Shown here: positions 8,923 to 17,828 of the stretch, in pieces
Numbering within the stretch: position 1 is the first letter of the stretch
Layout: each line of letters begins with the position of its first letter
Assembly: GCF_007923355.1 (NCBI RefSeq)
Contig: NZ_VOGO01000012.1
Location: 1-64,000, forward strand
DNA from: Falsiphaeobacter marinintestinus
GTDB taxonomy: Bacteria > Pseudomonadota > Alphaproteobacteria > Rhodobacterales > Rhodobacteraceae
Direction of reading: 5' to 3'
Length of the DNA stretch: 64,000 nt
Position numbers and translations under genes: made by a program
The notes under the pieces: generated by a model
What the model was told of the DNA's origin: nothing
Databases searched by the model: none
What the model saw: the letters and a program-made list of their open reading frames with translations, nothing else

Positions 8923-9903
8923 ATGGATGATAAACCAACATTTGTAACCCTGTCATCCGTGAAGGCACGGAAGGTCCAGTGGCTCTGGGAGCCATATATT
9001 CCCTTCGGGATGATCACGATTTTGGAGGGCGACCCCGGCTTGGGGAAATCCTTCTTGTCCATGTTCTTGGCGTCCGAGATTTCGCGCGGTGGTCATCTAC
9101 CGGACGGGGGCGACCTCGACCAAGGCAATGTTCTATACATCAGCGCCGAAGATGATCCGTCGTACACGACACGCCCGCGCATTGACGCGATGGGGGGCGA
9201 TCCTGAGAGAATCCGAGTCCTCAATGGCCGACTTGCCTTTGATGACGAGGGCTTGAAGGTGCTACGGGCCGAATTGGATGAGTATGAACCGGACCTGATC
9301 ATAATTGACCCGTGGGTTTCGTTCATCCCGCCTGATACCCGTGTAAAGGACTCCAATTCGATCCGAGCGTTGATCGACAAAGTGGAAAGCGTTGCTAAAG
9401 ACTATGGCTGTGCGGTTGTTTTGATCCGACACCTGACGAAGATGAAGCAGGATAATGCCCTCTATCAAGGCGGTGGGACCGTGGACATGATTGCAGCAGC
9501 GCGTTCAGCGATCCGCATCGGCCAGCATCCCGACAATCCAGACCACAGGGTTATGGCTCACCTGAAACACAACGTCGGCCCCAAAGGTCCAAGCTGGGTT
9601 TACATGATGCAAATCCCAACCAAGGAAGGAGGCGTGCCGCGTTTGGAATTTATTGGAGAAGAAGAAATCTCGGTCAATGAACTGAATGCCGCAGTCGGAA
9701 ATACGAACGCGCGGCCAAAAGATGCTGCCGAGGAATTCCTAAAACGCGAACTGCGCGATGGCCCACGTAAAGCTCAAGAAATGCTGGTACTGGCTAAACA
9801 AGTAGGCATCAGTGAACGCACACTAGCAAGGGCGCGAACTCGGTTGAAGGTCAAAGCAGAACAGAAGCGTGGGCACTGGGTTTGGTCACGACCACCGACA
9901 TGA
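8923..9903 (+). CDS. RepA-like RecA-fold replicative ATPase
   Basis: About 326 residues from the ATG at 8923 (GGAGG 5 bases upstream). Walker A GDPGLGKSF at about 38-46, Walker B DLIIIDPW at about 130-137, and RHLTKMKQ further on match AAA_25/RepA hexameric helicase-type ATPases. The C-terminal part (KAQEMLVLAKQVGISERTLARAR) looks like a winged helix. Likely loads on or unwinds the element's origin together with the primase. Possible origin repeats lie just downstream. Confidence 0.82.
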   Translation: MDDKPTFVTLSSVKARKVQWLWEPYIPFGMITILEGDPGLGKSFLSMFLASEISRGGHLPDGGDLDQGNVLYISAEDDPSYTTRPRIDAMGGDPERIRVLNGRLAFDDEGLKVLRAELDEYEPDLIIIDPWVSFIPPDTRVKDSNSIRALIDKVESVAKDYGCAVVLIRHLTKMKQDNALYQGGGTVDMIAAARSAIRIGQHPDNPDHRVMAHLKHNVGPKGPSWVYMMQIPTKEGGVPRLEFIGEEEISVNELNAAVGNTNARPKDAAEEFLKRELRDGPRKAQEMLVLAKQVGISERTLARARTRLKVKAEQKRGHWVWSRPPT

Positions 9904-10440
9904 CCCAGATTGCCACAATGCCACTTTGCCATATATCATGTTGGCGTTCTGGCGCATTTCTCAGGATGCCACGGTTCAATATGACATTGTGGCGTTGTGG
10001 CATTCTGACATTGCTGGCAGCGGCGCAAAATCGGCTCAGGACCCAAAAACTTGGAAGTCAGTATTACCGCTTGCCTGCCGATTGGGCGCAACGTGTTAAA
10101 AAAACACCTCCCCCCATCCCCCTGTGGTCGCCCGGTGTATGTCCTGACCATATCGTCCGAGACCGACACGCGGACTATTGATCAGGCTGTTGGAGGCAAG
10201 GCGGACCCAAATATCTGAGTCTTTTCAATTGGTCCGCATTCAGCGCTGTCTGCATTCGCCGATTTGGGTGACGTGTGGGTGGGTTTACTCATCGGCTAGA
10301 GTGTCCATTGTGCCGTTTTCTCATCGGTCCGTTCATATGGATGGGCCAAGCGGCGTTGGCTCTTATTGACGTTAGATCACCATCAAGGTTTTGGGTGCCG
10401 CTTGGGTGAACGGATGTCGCCTTGTTGCGCGCTTGCGGCA
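9904..10440. other. Intergenic region with iteron-like repeats, candidate origin
   Basis: About 540 bp with no convincing gene. The first 110 bp carry many TGCCA/TGGCA elements: TGCCACAATGCCAC at 9911-9924 and a near-perfect inverted partner GTGGCGTTGTGGCA at 9989-10002 (13 of 14 match), plus single copies at 9927 and 9966. The position directly after the replication ATPase fits an origin. Near 10095 GTGTT-A-rich-AACAC could be a weak hairpin. Confidence 0.45.
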
Positions 10441-10671
10441 TCAGTTTTGCTCCCAACCTTTGCGATAGAAGTGGCGCATTACGATGGCGCGGTTGTACAG
10501 GGGAAAGCCGATCCACAGGCCGTTGGCCGTAATCAGCGACAAGATGGCCCACAACCACATCCCCTTGAACAAATAATACAGCGGCCCGAATAGCAGACAC
10601 CACAATCGGTGCCAGTTTCCGAGTATGACTTTCTCCTGCCCATTGAATTTCCATGTTGCCCGAATGACCAT
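10441..10671 (-). CDS. DUF2628-type small membrane protein
   Basis: 76 residues with AAGGAGA upstream of the ATG at 10671. The pattern LGNWHRLWCLLFGPLYYLFKGMWLWAILSL and FPLYNRAIVMRHFYRKGWE resembles DUF2628 proteins: an aromatic hydrophobic block, then a conserved basic tail. Two membrane segments are likely. Role unknown. It stands alone on the minus strand inside the element. Confidence 0.65.
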   Translation of the reverse strand: MVIRATWKFNGQEKVILGNWHRLWCLLFGPLYYLFKGMWLWAILSLITANGLWIGFPLYNRAIVMRHFYRKGWEQN

Positions 10672-10965
10672 TGTGGTCTCCTTTGCTGGTTGCGGTTGCA
10701 ACAGCGCAATAAGATCGTGCAGTTGTGGGCGTCAGGGTAATTCCTAGATCAATGAGCGTCTGCGCAGCCCACAGGGGCCAGCACTGGCGTCAACGGCGCT
10801 TTCGTCGCAACACGTCGTTCGTGACGGCCACATGGCCTTCTGGCTCAATGTAACGCGGCCACGCGCGCTTAACGCCCTATGCTCTAGGGATTTGTTGTGG
10901 GTTTGTCCCTGACATGCTTGCAGCCATCGTCTTATCGATCTGCATCAGAAACCTAGGAGAGCAAC

Positions 10966-11166
10966 ATGTCCGACATCATCACGCTGAAATCCCTGTGCGA
11001 AGAACTCAAGATCGACCCACGCGAGGCCCGCGAGAAGCTACGCGCCGCTATCGGTGACGCAAAGGTGAACCCAGAACTTGCTATGGCCCGCAAGCCACGC
11101 ACACCATGGCAATGGGTAAAAGGTTCGAGCGCTGAGAAGGAAGCTAGGCGTGCCTTGTCCAATTAG
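10966..11166 (+). CDS. Small hypothetical protein
   Basis: 66 residues with TAGGAGAG 6 bases before the ATG. Charged, helical N-terminal half (LKSLCEELKIDPREAREKLRAA), then a PWQWVKGS segment. It looks like a small helix-turn-helix-type or accessory protein seen in alphaproteobacteria; no function can be given. Confidence 0.6.
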   Translation: MSDIITLKSLCEELKIDPREAREKLRAAIGDAKVNPELAMARKPRTPWQWVKGSSAEKEARRALSN

Positions 11167-11263
11167 GCAATTACATCAAGTGTAAGGTGTGAACGCTGTG
11201 TAGCTTTTTCCTTTTGCACACGCAGTCCTTGCTCCAATCCGGTGCAAATCGTAGACTCAACTT

Positions 11264-11779
11264 ATGGATGAAAAGGCGCCGCAAATACGCCGTGGGAAAT
11301 GGTCCCAATCTGGGGTGCCCCACAAGGGGTGGTTGTGCATTTCTACACGCGACCTTCGCGAAGAAGAAGAAGAATACGTGACTTGTGAGATGTGTGAGGC
11401 ACAGACCATTCGTTTTGTTCATACGATGAGGCACCCAGACTACCATAAAGAATTAGACTGTGGGTGCGACTGTGCCGGTTACATGGAAGGAAACAAGAAG
11501 CGGGCACAAGAGCGCGACTCCAGTATGAAAAGAAGGGCCGCACGGCGGCAGAAATTCCCAGATCGAAAGGGCTGGAAAGTTTCAGCCAAAGGCAATCCCC
11601 ATATCAAAGTGGAAGGGTATCACTGCATTGTCTCAAATCGCAGGTCCGGTTTTACAGTCGGGATCACCGCTCCTTGGTCAGCCGACCCGACTTGGGGCAA
11701 GAAAACATACAAGACGCTACGAGAAGCCAAAGAAGGCTGTTTTGATGCTATTGAGTACATGAAACAGTCCAGTCGATAA
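11264..11779 (+). CDS. Cys-rich hypothetical protein
   Basis: 171 residues. Cysteine pairs in YVTCEMCEAQ and LDCGCDCAGYMEG suggest a zinc site at about 45-75, followed by a basic segment (KRRAARRQKFPDRKG) and a C-terminal domain with KTYKTLREAKEGCF. It ends 13 bp from the convergent end of gajB. I do not recognise a named family. Confidence 0.55.
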   Translation: MDEKAPQIRRGKWSQSGVPHKGWLCISTRDLREEEEEYVTCEMCEAQTIRFVHTMRHPDYHKELDCGCDCAGYMEGNKKRAQERDSSMKRRAARRQKFPDRKGWKVSAKGNPHIKVEGYHCIVSNRRSGFTVGITAPWSADPTWGKKTYKTLREAKEGCFDAIEYMKQSSR

Positions 11780-11792
11780 CGGCAGCGCAGCA

Positions 11793-13529
11793 TTACTCGT
11801 CCACTAGTGCGCGAGCCTTCTTCGGGCGAACGAGCACAACAAAACTTCGGGCGCGTGAAATACCTACGCGAAGCAGTCTCCTAGAAGCCGCATAAGCTGG
11901 TGCTTCATGTGCCATAAAGAAGGGACTAGAATGCAACCCTTCGACTAGCACGACACCATCAAATTCTTTTCCTTTCGACTTGTGAATGGTCATGAGCGTG
12001 ACGCCTTCTGGATCACGATCCATTCCCATCAAGCGCTCTTGATCCAACACAACTTTCAAAACACGTGCAGCGCCAACATAGTTTGCTTGAGACACCCAAA
12101 GATTTGACAACGAAGAAGATAGCGCGTCGGATGCGCGATACAATCGAACCATTCTAGCATCTTGGAAAATGCCCCTTAGGTCAGCGTGTGAGCTAAACGC
12201 CGCCCGAACGAGTTTCCAATCTGCCACCGGGTCACCAATCAGGGTAGCTGCATCAAACAGCGCTTGCTCAAGAGTTTTCGGTGAGCCAGCGCGCAGAGCT
12301 TTTCCTTCATCCGAGCAAGCTATCGCACGCTCAAAACGACTGACACGATCACCTGCTGTTGAAGCGCCCCGCCCTCCATAGCGTTCGCAAAAGTCTTTCT
12401 TAACGAGAAAGTAGGCCCTAATTTTGAAGTGCATCATGCGACGAGTCGCTTGGTTCGGCTCCGATTTGAATTCAAGCGCCGATGCAATTGCCTCTCCCGC
12501 TGTCGCAGATAGGACCTGATCCCACACGATATCATGTGGAATAGGTTTCCATTCTCGACCCTTGAAATTGTGGGAAACTTGGAGTGAGTCAGAAATTTCC
12601 GCTATTAATTCGTTGCCACGGGCGAGAACCGCTACAGTCGGTTGTTCTTTGCCTCGCTTTCGAAGTTCTCCCAACGTCGCAGCAACTGCGAAGTGGACCG
12701 ATGATCTGAAATTTTCGCCAGCATAAGAATATAAGAGTCTTTTAACGTCGCTTGTTTTTGGAAGCGGACCGTTCCCGGACAAGACTGCATTGGCATATGC
12801 AAGGATCTCGCTGTCTGCGCTACGATAATTATCATCGATTAAATCGACCTCTTTAATTGCGACATCGGACTTGAGAATGTCGAGGCGATCAGCCCTTACG
12901 CCGGGTCGGAAAGAACCTTCAAAAATGCGTTGTTCAGTGTCAGCCAAGAAAAGGGTCTGCGTAACATCGCAAAGCTGGCGCACAAATCCCCACTGTTCGT
13001 CGTCTGAATCTTGAAACTCGTCTAGAATAACGAGGGGAAAGAGGCGCCCCATCCAGTCGCGAAGATGATTACTACGCTCAAACAGGTCCTTCACGGCCGA
13101 AGCAAACAAATCGAAACACACGCGGCCGTCTTGTTCGAGGAGGCGATGACTTTCATCGGTCCAGTTCCCATCGAATTGCGTACGTAATGCCCCTTCGTCT
13201 GAAGGAGACATCATCAGCAATCGCTTGCCTCCTAGCAATCCGCCGTGACTGTGAAGGACATCCCAACAAAATGAGTGATACGTTCGGACGTCGATGCACT
13301 TCATTTCTTCTTTTGAAAGAATTTCCCTACAGCGCCGCAGAATCTGTTGGACAGCCGCCCTTGAGAAACTGAGAAACAGGATACCTTGTCCAGGCGTTAG
13401 TTCTGGGATCAATGCCTTGCATTTCAAAAGGGCGAGTGTCGTTTTGCCGGACCCCGGCCCACCGACCACCAAGGCGTGCTCCCGAGCATCAATAACGGAT
13501 TGGCGCTTTTCGCAAATCTCGAACGCCAT
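11793..13529 (-). CDS. gajB: Gabija UvrD-like helicase GajB
   Basis: 578 residues. Superfamily 1 helicase motifs are clear: Walker A GGPGSGKTT at about 23-31, LFLSFSRAAV (motif Ia), Walker B VILDEFQDS at about 167-175, TLMTIHKSKGKEFDGV and LLRVGISRAR (motifs V and VI). It starts two bases after the stop of the OLD-type nuclease gene, the standard gajA-gajB order. Gabija blocks phage by nucleotide-sensitive DNA cleavage; GajB is thought to sense DNA ends or deplete nucleotides with GajA. It is slightly longer than the type protein. Confidence 0.88.
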   Translation of the reverse strand: MAFEICEKRQSVIDAREHALVVGGPGSGKTTLALLKCKALIPELTPGQGILFLSFSRAAVQQILRRCREILSKEEMKCIDVRTYHSFCWDVLHSHGGLLGGKRLLMMSPSDEGALRTQFDGNWTDESHRLLEQDGRVCFDLFASAVKDLFERSNHLRDWMGRLFPLVILDEFQDSDDEQWGFVRQLCDVTQTLFLADTEQRIFEGSFRPGVRADRLDILKSDVAIKEVDLIDDNYRSADSEILAYANAVLSGNGPLPKTSDVKRLLYSYAGENFRSSVHFAVAATLGELRKRGKEQPTVAVLARGNELIAEISDSLQVSHNFKGREWKPIPHDIVWDQVLSATAGEAIASALEFKSEPNQATRRMMHFKIRAYFLVKKDFCERYGGRGASTAGDRVSRFERAIACSDEGKALRAGSPKTLEQALFDAATLIGDPVADWKLVRAAFSSHADLRGIFQDARMVRLYRASDALSSSLSNLWVSQANYVGAARVLKVVLDQERLMGMDRDPEGVTLMTIHKSKGKEFDGVVLVEGLHSSPFFMAHEAPAYAASRRLLRVGISRARSFVVLVRPKKARALVDE

Positions 13530-13531
13530 AG

Positions 13532-15460
13532 CTATAGAATATCGTCTAGGTCGATGTCAGCCAATGGGTCGTCATCTCCTTCGCCATCGCCTTCCTCTAT
13601 GTCGTCACTCTCTGGTTCAGTATCCAGACTGGGCAGGGCCATTGTTGCCCCGACCTGATCCAAAAACTCCTTTATCGTAACTGGCAATTCGTCGAGCGCT
13701 TGGCATTGCTCAATCGCCAGCGCGGCAAACCCAGACCCCTTTTTGTGAAACAAAACCTTCCTAGCTAGTTCTGAGACCTCCGCTTCACTAGGTTCATTGC
13801 TGAGGTAGCCCTTGTCGGTTGGATACTCAGCATGAGAAGCCGCTGCTTCAAGGAACCTTTTCAAAACATGGTTCGGCAGTTCTGCAACCAACAATTCTTC
13901 CGAACCGGAATAGTCGCTCTCAAAATTTATTTGATATGTTCCCAAGGCCTCTTGCTGACTTTCAGTCCATGCCTTCTTCGGTTTGTCATGAAATGCGAAG
14001 CTCACTTTGTTCAGCGTCTCAAAAAACGGACCCCACTTAGGGACACTCGATTGGCTAGTAGCATCAAAAACGCTCACACCTATTAAATCTAAGGGAACGT
14101 ACTTTCCCGTCGTATCCACAGCCTCGTACACGTAGCTGGCCGCGAGCAACATCTTCGCTTCGGTATCCCCCTCTGCGACCACTACCCCTCGCGCCAAGAC
14201 AGCTTCTGCTAGCTGCCTGCGGTTCATTCTCAGCGCGCTAGCCTTCACTTTGTCGACGTCTATGCGGTCGGATGAAAGTTCACCATCTTTCCGAGTAATT
14301 GATGTCACTGCCTTTAAATCAAACTCTTCAATCACGTATGGCGAGTGGGAAGTTATGATGGCCTGTCCCATGTTACGGAGAAGGTATTTGGCAATTCTGC
14401 GTTGAGCGTGAGGGGGAAGAGCGATCTCTGGTTCTTCCATGGCAAAAATGATCGCGTTGCTACCGCGTAGATCAGCAATGTGAGTCAGAAGCGCAAAAAC
14501 GAGCGCATTCACTGAACCTGTTCCGAGTCTGTCAAACGGAACTGGATGATTGCTTTCGGAGGATTTCAGAAAGAGTTGGACAACCTCGCGCAGATTATCC
14601 CGTGTAAGATCAGAAGCAAAGAAACCGGTGGCATCATCGTCGTGTGACAACCCGACGAAACGACCCATCCTATCCCGAACCTGATCCTGAATGCTCTCCA
14701 ATTGAGGGATGTCACCGATTGCTGGGTCTAGCGAGCTTAATTGCTTCAAGGTGCTTTCCCACATGGACTCTTTCCCTGTGTCACCTAAGCGAAGAATTGT
14801 ATCCAGTAGAGAGCCACGCTGGAGGCTAAGTGCACGCCGCCCAGTACGAAGAGTTCGCAGATATATGAAACCACACCGCAGTTTCCACTCCCGATTGAAG
14901 AATGTCAGTCCAGTTTGGGGTTTGCCGAAATTCTCGTCGTCCTCAGCAACTTCCTCGACAGGGTGAGAAAAGTAGGTAGCCCCAACGAAATCATCTTCCT
15001 GTCTGTCGTAATAACCCACGAACTTTAGAGGAAGTGCGCGACAGACATCATCAACGTCAGTGTCCTCTGGGACCGCGCCGTCAACGTCTAGAAAGCCACC
15101 CTTAGTGTCGCTCCAAGGTCGTGTCTTGGAAAATAGCTTCTTTTCCATTTCGTCTGGCAAATTCAGCAACACAACATCGATCAAGATTGGTTGTGGATTT
15201 CCTTCATCATCCAAATATCGCCCAGCATGAAAGTCATGCTCGTTTACAATCGGCCTGCGGTATCCACGCTCAGGGCCAAGGACGAGTTCTAACGCCTCAC
15301 ATATCGTAGACTTACCCGCATTATTGCCGCCGACTAAAAGCGTATCTCCGTGAAATTCGACCGTTCCCTTCTTAACCCCGCGAAAGTTGGTAATTTCCAA
15401 CCGTCGAACAACAAGTGGCTTGATCGGTTCTTCTTGCTCGGGGGGGGCAGCATCCGTCAT
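13532..15460 (-). CDS. gajA: Gabija OLD-family ATPase-TOPRIM nuclease GajA
   Basis: About 642 residues from the ATG at 15460. The ABC-type ATPase half has Walker A VGGNNAGKST at about 43-52, the signature region GTGSVNALVFALL and Walker B IIFAMEEPEIAL. The TOPRIM half begins at GVVVAEGDTEAKML, giving the catalytic Glu. The later acidic segment reads AFHDKPK, where an Asp pair is usual. GajA cuts phage DNA and is inhibited by nucleotides. It is first in the operon with gajB. The C-terminus ends in an acidic tail (DDIEEGDGEGDDD). Confidence 0.88.
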   Translation of the reverse strand: MTDAAPPEQEEPIKPLVVRRLEITNFRGVKKGTVEFHGDTLLVGGNNAGKSTICEALELVLGPERGYRRPIVNEHDFHAGRYLDDEGNPQPILIDVVLLNLPDEMEKKLFSKTRPWSDTKGGFLDVDGAVPEDTDVDDVCRALPLKFVGYYDRQEDDFVGATYFSHPVEEVAEDDENFGKPQTGLTFFNREWKLRCGFIYLRTLRTGRRALSLQRGSLLDTILRLGDTGKESMWESTLKQLSSLDPAIGDIPQLESIQDQVRDRMGRFVGLSHDDDATGFFASDLTRDNLREVVQLFLKSSESNHPVPFDRLGTGSVNALVFALLTHIADLRGSNAIIFAMEEPEIALPPHAQRRIAKYLLRNMGQAIITSHSPYVIEEFDLKAVTSITRKDGELSSDRIDVDKVKASALRMNRRQLAEAVLARGVVVAEGDTEAKMLLAASYVYEAVDTTGKYVPLDLIGVSVFDATSQSSVPKWGPFFETLNKVSFAFHDKPKKAWTESQQEALGTYQINFESDYSGSEELLVAELPNHVLKRFLEAAASHAEYPTDKGYLSNEPSEAEVSELARKVLFHKKGSGFAALAIEQCQALDELPVTIKEFLDQVGATMALPSLDTEPESDDIEEGDGEGDDDPLADIDLDDIL

Positions 15461-15723
15461 TAAAATATTCCCAAAATACAATTGCCTGAACAATTGCAGC
15501 GTAGGCCACGCCATCGCCGCAACGCAAGGTTGAATGAGGTGCGTGCTGTACAGTGTCCACTAGGTTGGGCGACCTAATCGCTAGCAAACTAGCAATCATG
15601 TCCTTAAACCAGTGCTAAACACAGCCTAACTGGCATTGGACACCCATACGGAACCCAATCAACAGACGTGCTTTGTCCGCAGAACGCTGAAAGCAAAAAG
15701 TATTAAATATTTCCAGTAAGTTA

Positions 15724-15773
15724 AATGGTGCCCGGGGGCGGAATCGAACCACCGACACGAGGATTTTCAATCC
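15724..15773. repeat. 50-bp direct repeat of tRNA-Phe 3' end (middle att)
   Basis: Exactly matches 26422-26471, including the tRNA 3' CCA and on through the T arm to the anticodon stem. Beyond 15773 it diverges, so it is a truncated tRNA copy and not a gene. It separates the AT-rich distal element from the GC-rich proximal element and is the expected attL of the latter. Confidence 0.92.
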
Positions 15774-16006
15774 GGCGCTATTCAAGGCAACGCAAGCACT
15801 TACGGGATCACGGCACGTCAAACCCCTGACGGCGGATCAAATACTTACGCGGAAAATGTCAAACCGGCACGGGCCGATCTGACAAACGAAAACCCCGGCG
15901 CGACGGCAATCGCAACCGGGGCTAAAGACGTTGTGGAAGGCGTCTGTTCGTTGCCCGAGTATACCGCACTTTTCCCGATCTTGGCAATGCATTGGGGGGC
16001 GCTGGT
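15774..16006. other. Leader region of the satellite
   Basis: No gene. A GC-rich inverted repeat CCCCGG...CCGGGG with 17-base loop lies near 15894-15921, before the first rightward gene; it may be a terminator of upstream transcription or a regulatory leader. Remaining sequence shows nothing I can name. Confidence 0.35.
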
Positions 16007-16408
16007 ATGAGCAAGAAAACATCGTTTTCCGCGCTCATGCACCGGCCCCACCTCAAGGTGGTGCGGATGCTGGGCTATGTCCTGACCTTGGGGACGCAAG
16101 ATGCATGGTGGGGCCTTGTCCCCGTGCTCATGGCCCGATTGACTGTCGAGGAACGCGCGGCACTGGCCTTCATGGGCCTCAAGGCTCTGGACCGCGATGA
16201 CGCCATGATGACGGCTGAGGCGGCGCTTTGTGCGGGCGCTGGACAACCTCAAGCCCCGCTCTTTGGCTTCATGGATCAGGCGGCGTTCTGGGCCGATATG
16301 GCTGACCCGGAGGAACTGGAAGCCTATTGCCTTGCGAGCTTCAACGCCATGCCGCGCGGTCGGCAGGCGGCTTTCCTTGACCATGTGCAGCGGAGGCAAG
16401 CGGCGTGA
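16007..16408 (+). CDS. Hypothetical phage/satellite protein
   Basis: 133 residues from the ATG at 16007, preceded by GGGGGGC. Helical, no recognised motif; LTVEERAALAFMGLKALD and a C-terminal NAMPRGRQAAFLDHV. Its stop overlaps the start of the replication ATPase gene (TGATG), so the two are coupled. Likely an accessory of replication; a small terminase is not indicated. Confidence 0.55.
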   Translation: MSKKTSFSALMHRPHLKVVRMLGYVLTLGTQDAWWGLVPVLMARLTVEERAALAFMGLKALDRDDAMMTAEAALCAGAGQPQAPLFGFMDQAAFWADMADPEELEAYCLASFNAMPRGRQAAFLDHVQRRQAA

Positions 16409-17595
16409 TGCGTGATTTTTCTGACATGGCGATGCAGCTTGACGCGCACCGGGCCGAGTTTCCCCGTGATCGGGGGGACCGCTTGCCAACCGAATTTGTC
16501 TGGCGTGACCCGTCCAGCATTCCCCCGCGCCCTTGGGTCTATGGGCGTCACCTGATCCGCAAGCAAGTATCGGTGACGGTTGCCCCCGGCGGCGTCGGCA
16601 AATCCTCTCTGACTATCTGTGAGGCGCTGGCGATGGCATCCGGGCGGGAACTGCTGGGCGACTGGACCGCCAAGGGCCTCAAGCTCTGGCTATACAACCT
16701 GGAAGACCCGCGCGACGAAATGGATCGTCGCATCATCGCGGCGATGCAGCACCACCACGTCAGCCCCGAGGAAATCGCGGGGCGGCTCTATGTGGACACG
16801 GGCCGGGAACGCGCCCTGAGCACGGCCATTCAAACCCGTGAAGGCGTCCAGATCATCAAGCCGGAACTGGACGCGCTGGCCAATGAGATCGAGGCGCGTG
16901 AAATCGACGTGCTGGTGATCGACCCTTTCGTGTCATCGCATCAAGCGTCCGAAAACGACAACGGCGCAATCGACCTGGTGGCGAAGGAATGGGCGCGTCT
17001 GGCGGATCGGTGCAACTGCGCAATCGAACTGGTCCACCACACTCGCAAGACAAATGGCGAGGAAGCGACGACCGAAAGCGGGCGCGGCGCATCTGCCCTG
17101 CTGGCGGCGGCGCGTTCCGGTCGAGTGCTTAACAAGATGAGCGACGATCTGAAAGCTGAGGCTGGGGTGCAGGATGACCCCGCCACCTACTTTGCCATAA
17201 CCCGCGACAAGGCAAACCTAGCCCCCGTGGGGGAACGTGTCTGGCGGCGAATGGCATCGGTGCATCTGGCCAACGGCGATAGCGTGGGCGTGGCCGAGGT
17301 CTGGGAATGGCCCGACACTTTCGACGGCGTATCGGTCGATGATCTTTTGGCGGTGCAACGCGCTCTGGACGGCAAAGACACGCTGTCTTGTCGCTATTCC
17401 GATCAGGCGGGTGACGATTGGGCAGGCGTGACCGTGGCTGAGACGCTGGGGCTGGACGCCACGGCGGACCGAAAGCGCATCAAGAAAATGATCGAGGCGT
17501 GGTTGAAATCCGGGGCTTTGAACAAGGTCAAGATACCGGACGCAAAGCGCATGGAACGCCCGTGTTTGGAGGTAGGCGAATGGGCAAACCAATGA
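16408..17595 (+). CDS. RepA-like AAA ATPase
   Basis: About 395 residues. Walker A APGGVGKSS at about 58-66, Walker B IDVLVIDPF at about 150-158 and VHHTRKTNG at about 190 place it in the AAA_25/RepA RecA-fold replicative helicase group. The C-terminal third likely carries a winged helix (RKRIKKMIEAWLKSGAL). It should drive satellite DNA replication. It is distinct in sequence from the ATPase at 8923-9903, showing that the two elements are separate. Start taken at ATG overlapping the upstream stop; a GTG three bases earlier is possible. Confidence 0.82.
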   Translation: MRDFSDMAMQLDAHRAEFPRDRGDRLPTEFVWRDPSSIPPRPWVYGRHLIRKQVSVTVAPGGVGKSSLTICEALAMASGRELLGDWTAKGLKLWLYNLEDPRDEMDRRIIAAMQHHHVSPEEIAGRLYVDTGRERALSTAIQTREGVQIIKPELDALANEIEAREIDVLVIDPFVSSHQASENDNGAIDLVAKEWARLADRCNCAIELVHHTRKTNGEEATTESGRGASALLAAARSGRVLNKMSDDLKAEAGVQDDPATYFAITRDKANLAPVGERVWRRMASVHLANGDSVGVAEVWEWPDTFDGVSVDDLLAVQRALDGKDTLSCRYSDQAGDDWAGVTVAETLGLDATADRKRIKKMIEAWLKSGALNKVKIPDAKRMERPCLEVGEWANQ

Positions 17596-17828
17596 GCGCC
17601 ACACCTACCCCTGAAAGCATGGTGTGGCAGGGTGGGGCAAACACCCTTGAAAACAGGTGCCACACCACCCCGCCCCTAAAGGGGGGGCGGGGGTGGTGGG
17701 GCGTGCATCACCTGTTTGGCGTGGGGTGGGGCAACGATCTGGTCCCAATGCCCCCTTTTCGAGGCCGGGGGGGTGTCGCGGGGCGGGGTTATCTCTGCTC
17801 ACTCACAGGGTCTGGGGGTGGAGCATGA
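17592..17828 (+). other. G-rich repeat spacer between rep and terL (candidate packaging or origin site)
   Basis: A 79-codon frame exists (ATG overlaps the rep stop, TGA overlaps the terL start), but its translation is dominated by Gly, Trp and Pro and does not look like a protein. The DNA has repeated GGGTGGGGCAA (17630-17640 and 17724-17734) and an inverted pair GGTGTGGC (17621-17628) / GCCACACC (17659-17666), with long G runs. In phages the position just before the terminase genes often holds cos or pac. The small terminase gene expected here is missing. Confidence 0.45.

Larger units (their letters stand above)
87..15771. mobile_element. Distal integrative element carrying defence cargo
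   Basis: Bounded by direct repeats of tRNA-Phe sequence (87-113 and 15724-15773). It holds a P4-type integrase, two AlpA-like proteins and a primase-ATPase replication pair in the middle, with a NUDIX/NACHT/radical-SAM operon on the left and Gabija on the right. The DNA is visibly AT-richer than the neighbouring element and chromosome. No conjugation, capsid, tail or packaging genes are seen, so it would need help to move. The integrase is not next to either repeat, which is unusual; the segment may be a composite of more than one insertion. Confidence 0.7.

Noticed and set aside
15724-15773. Apparent second tRNA-Phe gene
   Set aside because: Only the 3' part and anticodon arm match; the D arm and acceptor 5' strand are missing, so it is an att duplicate.
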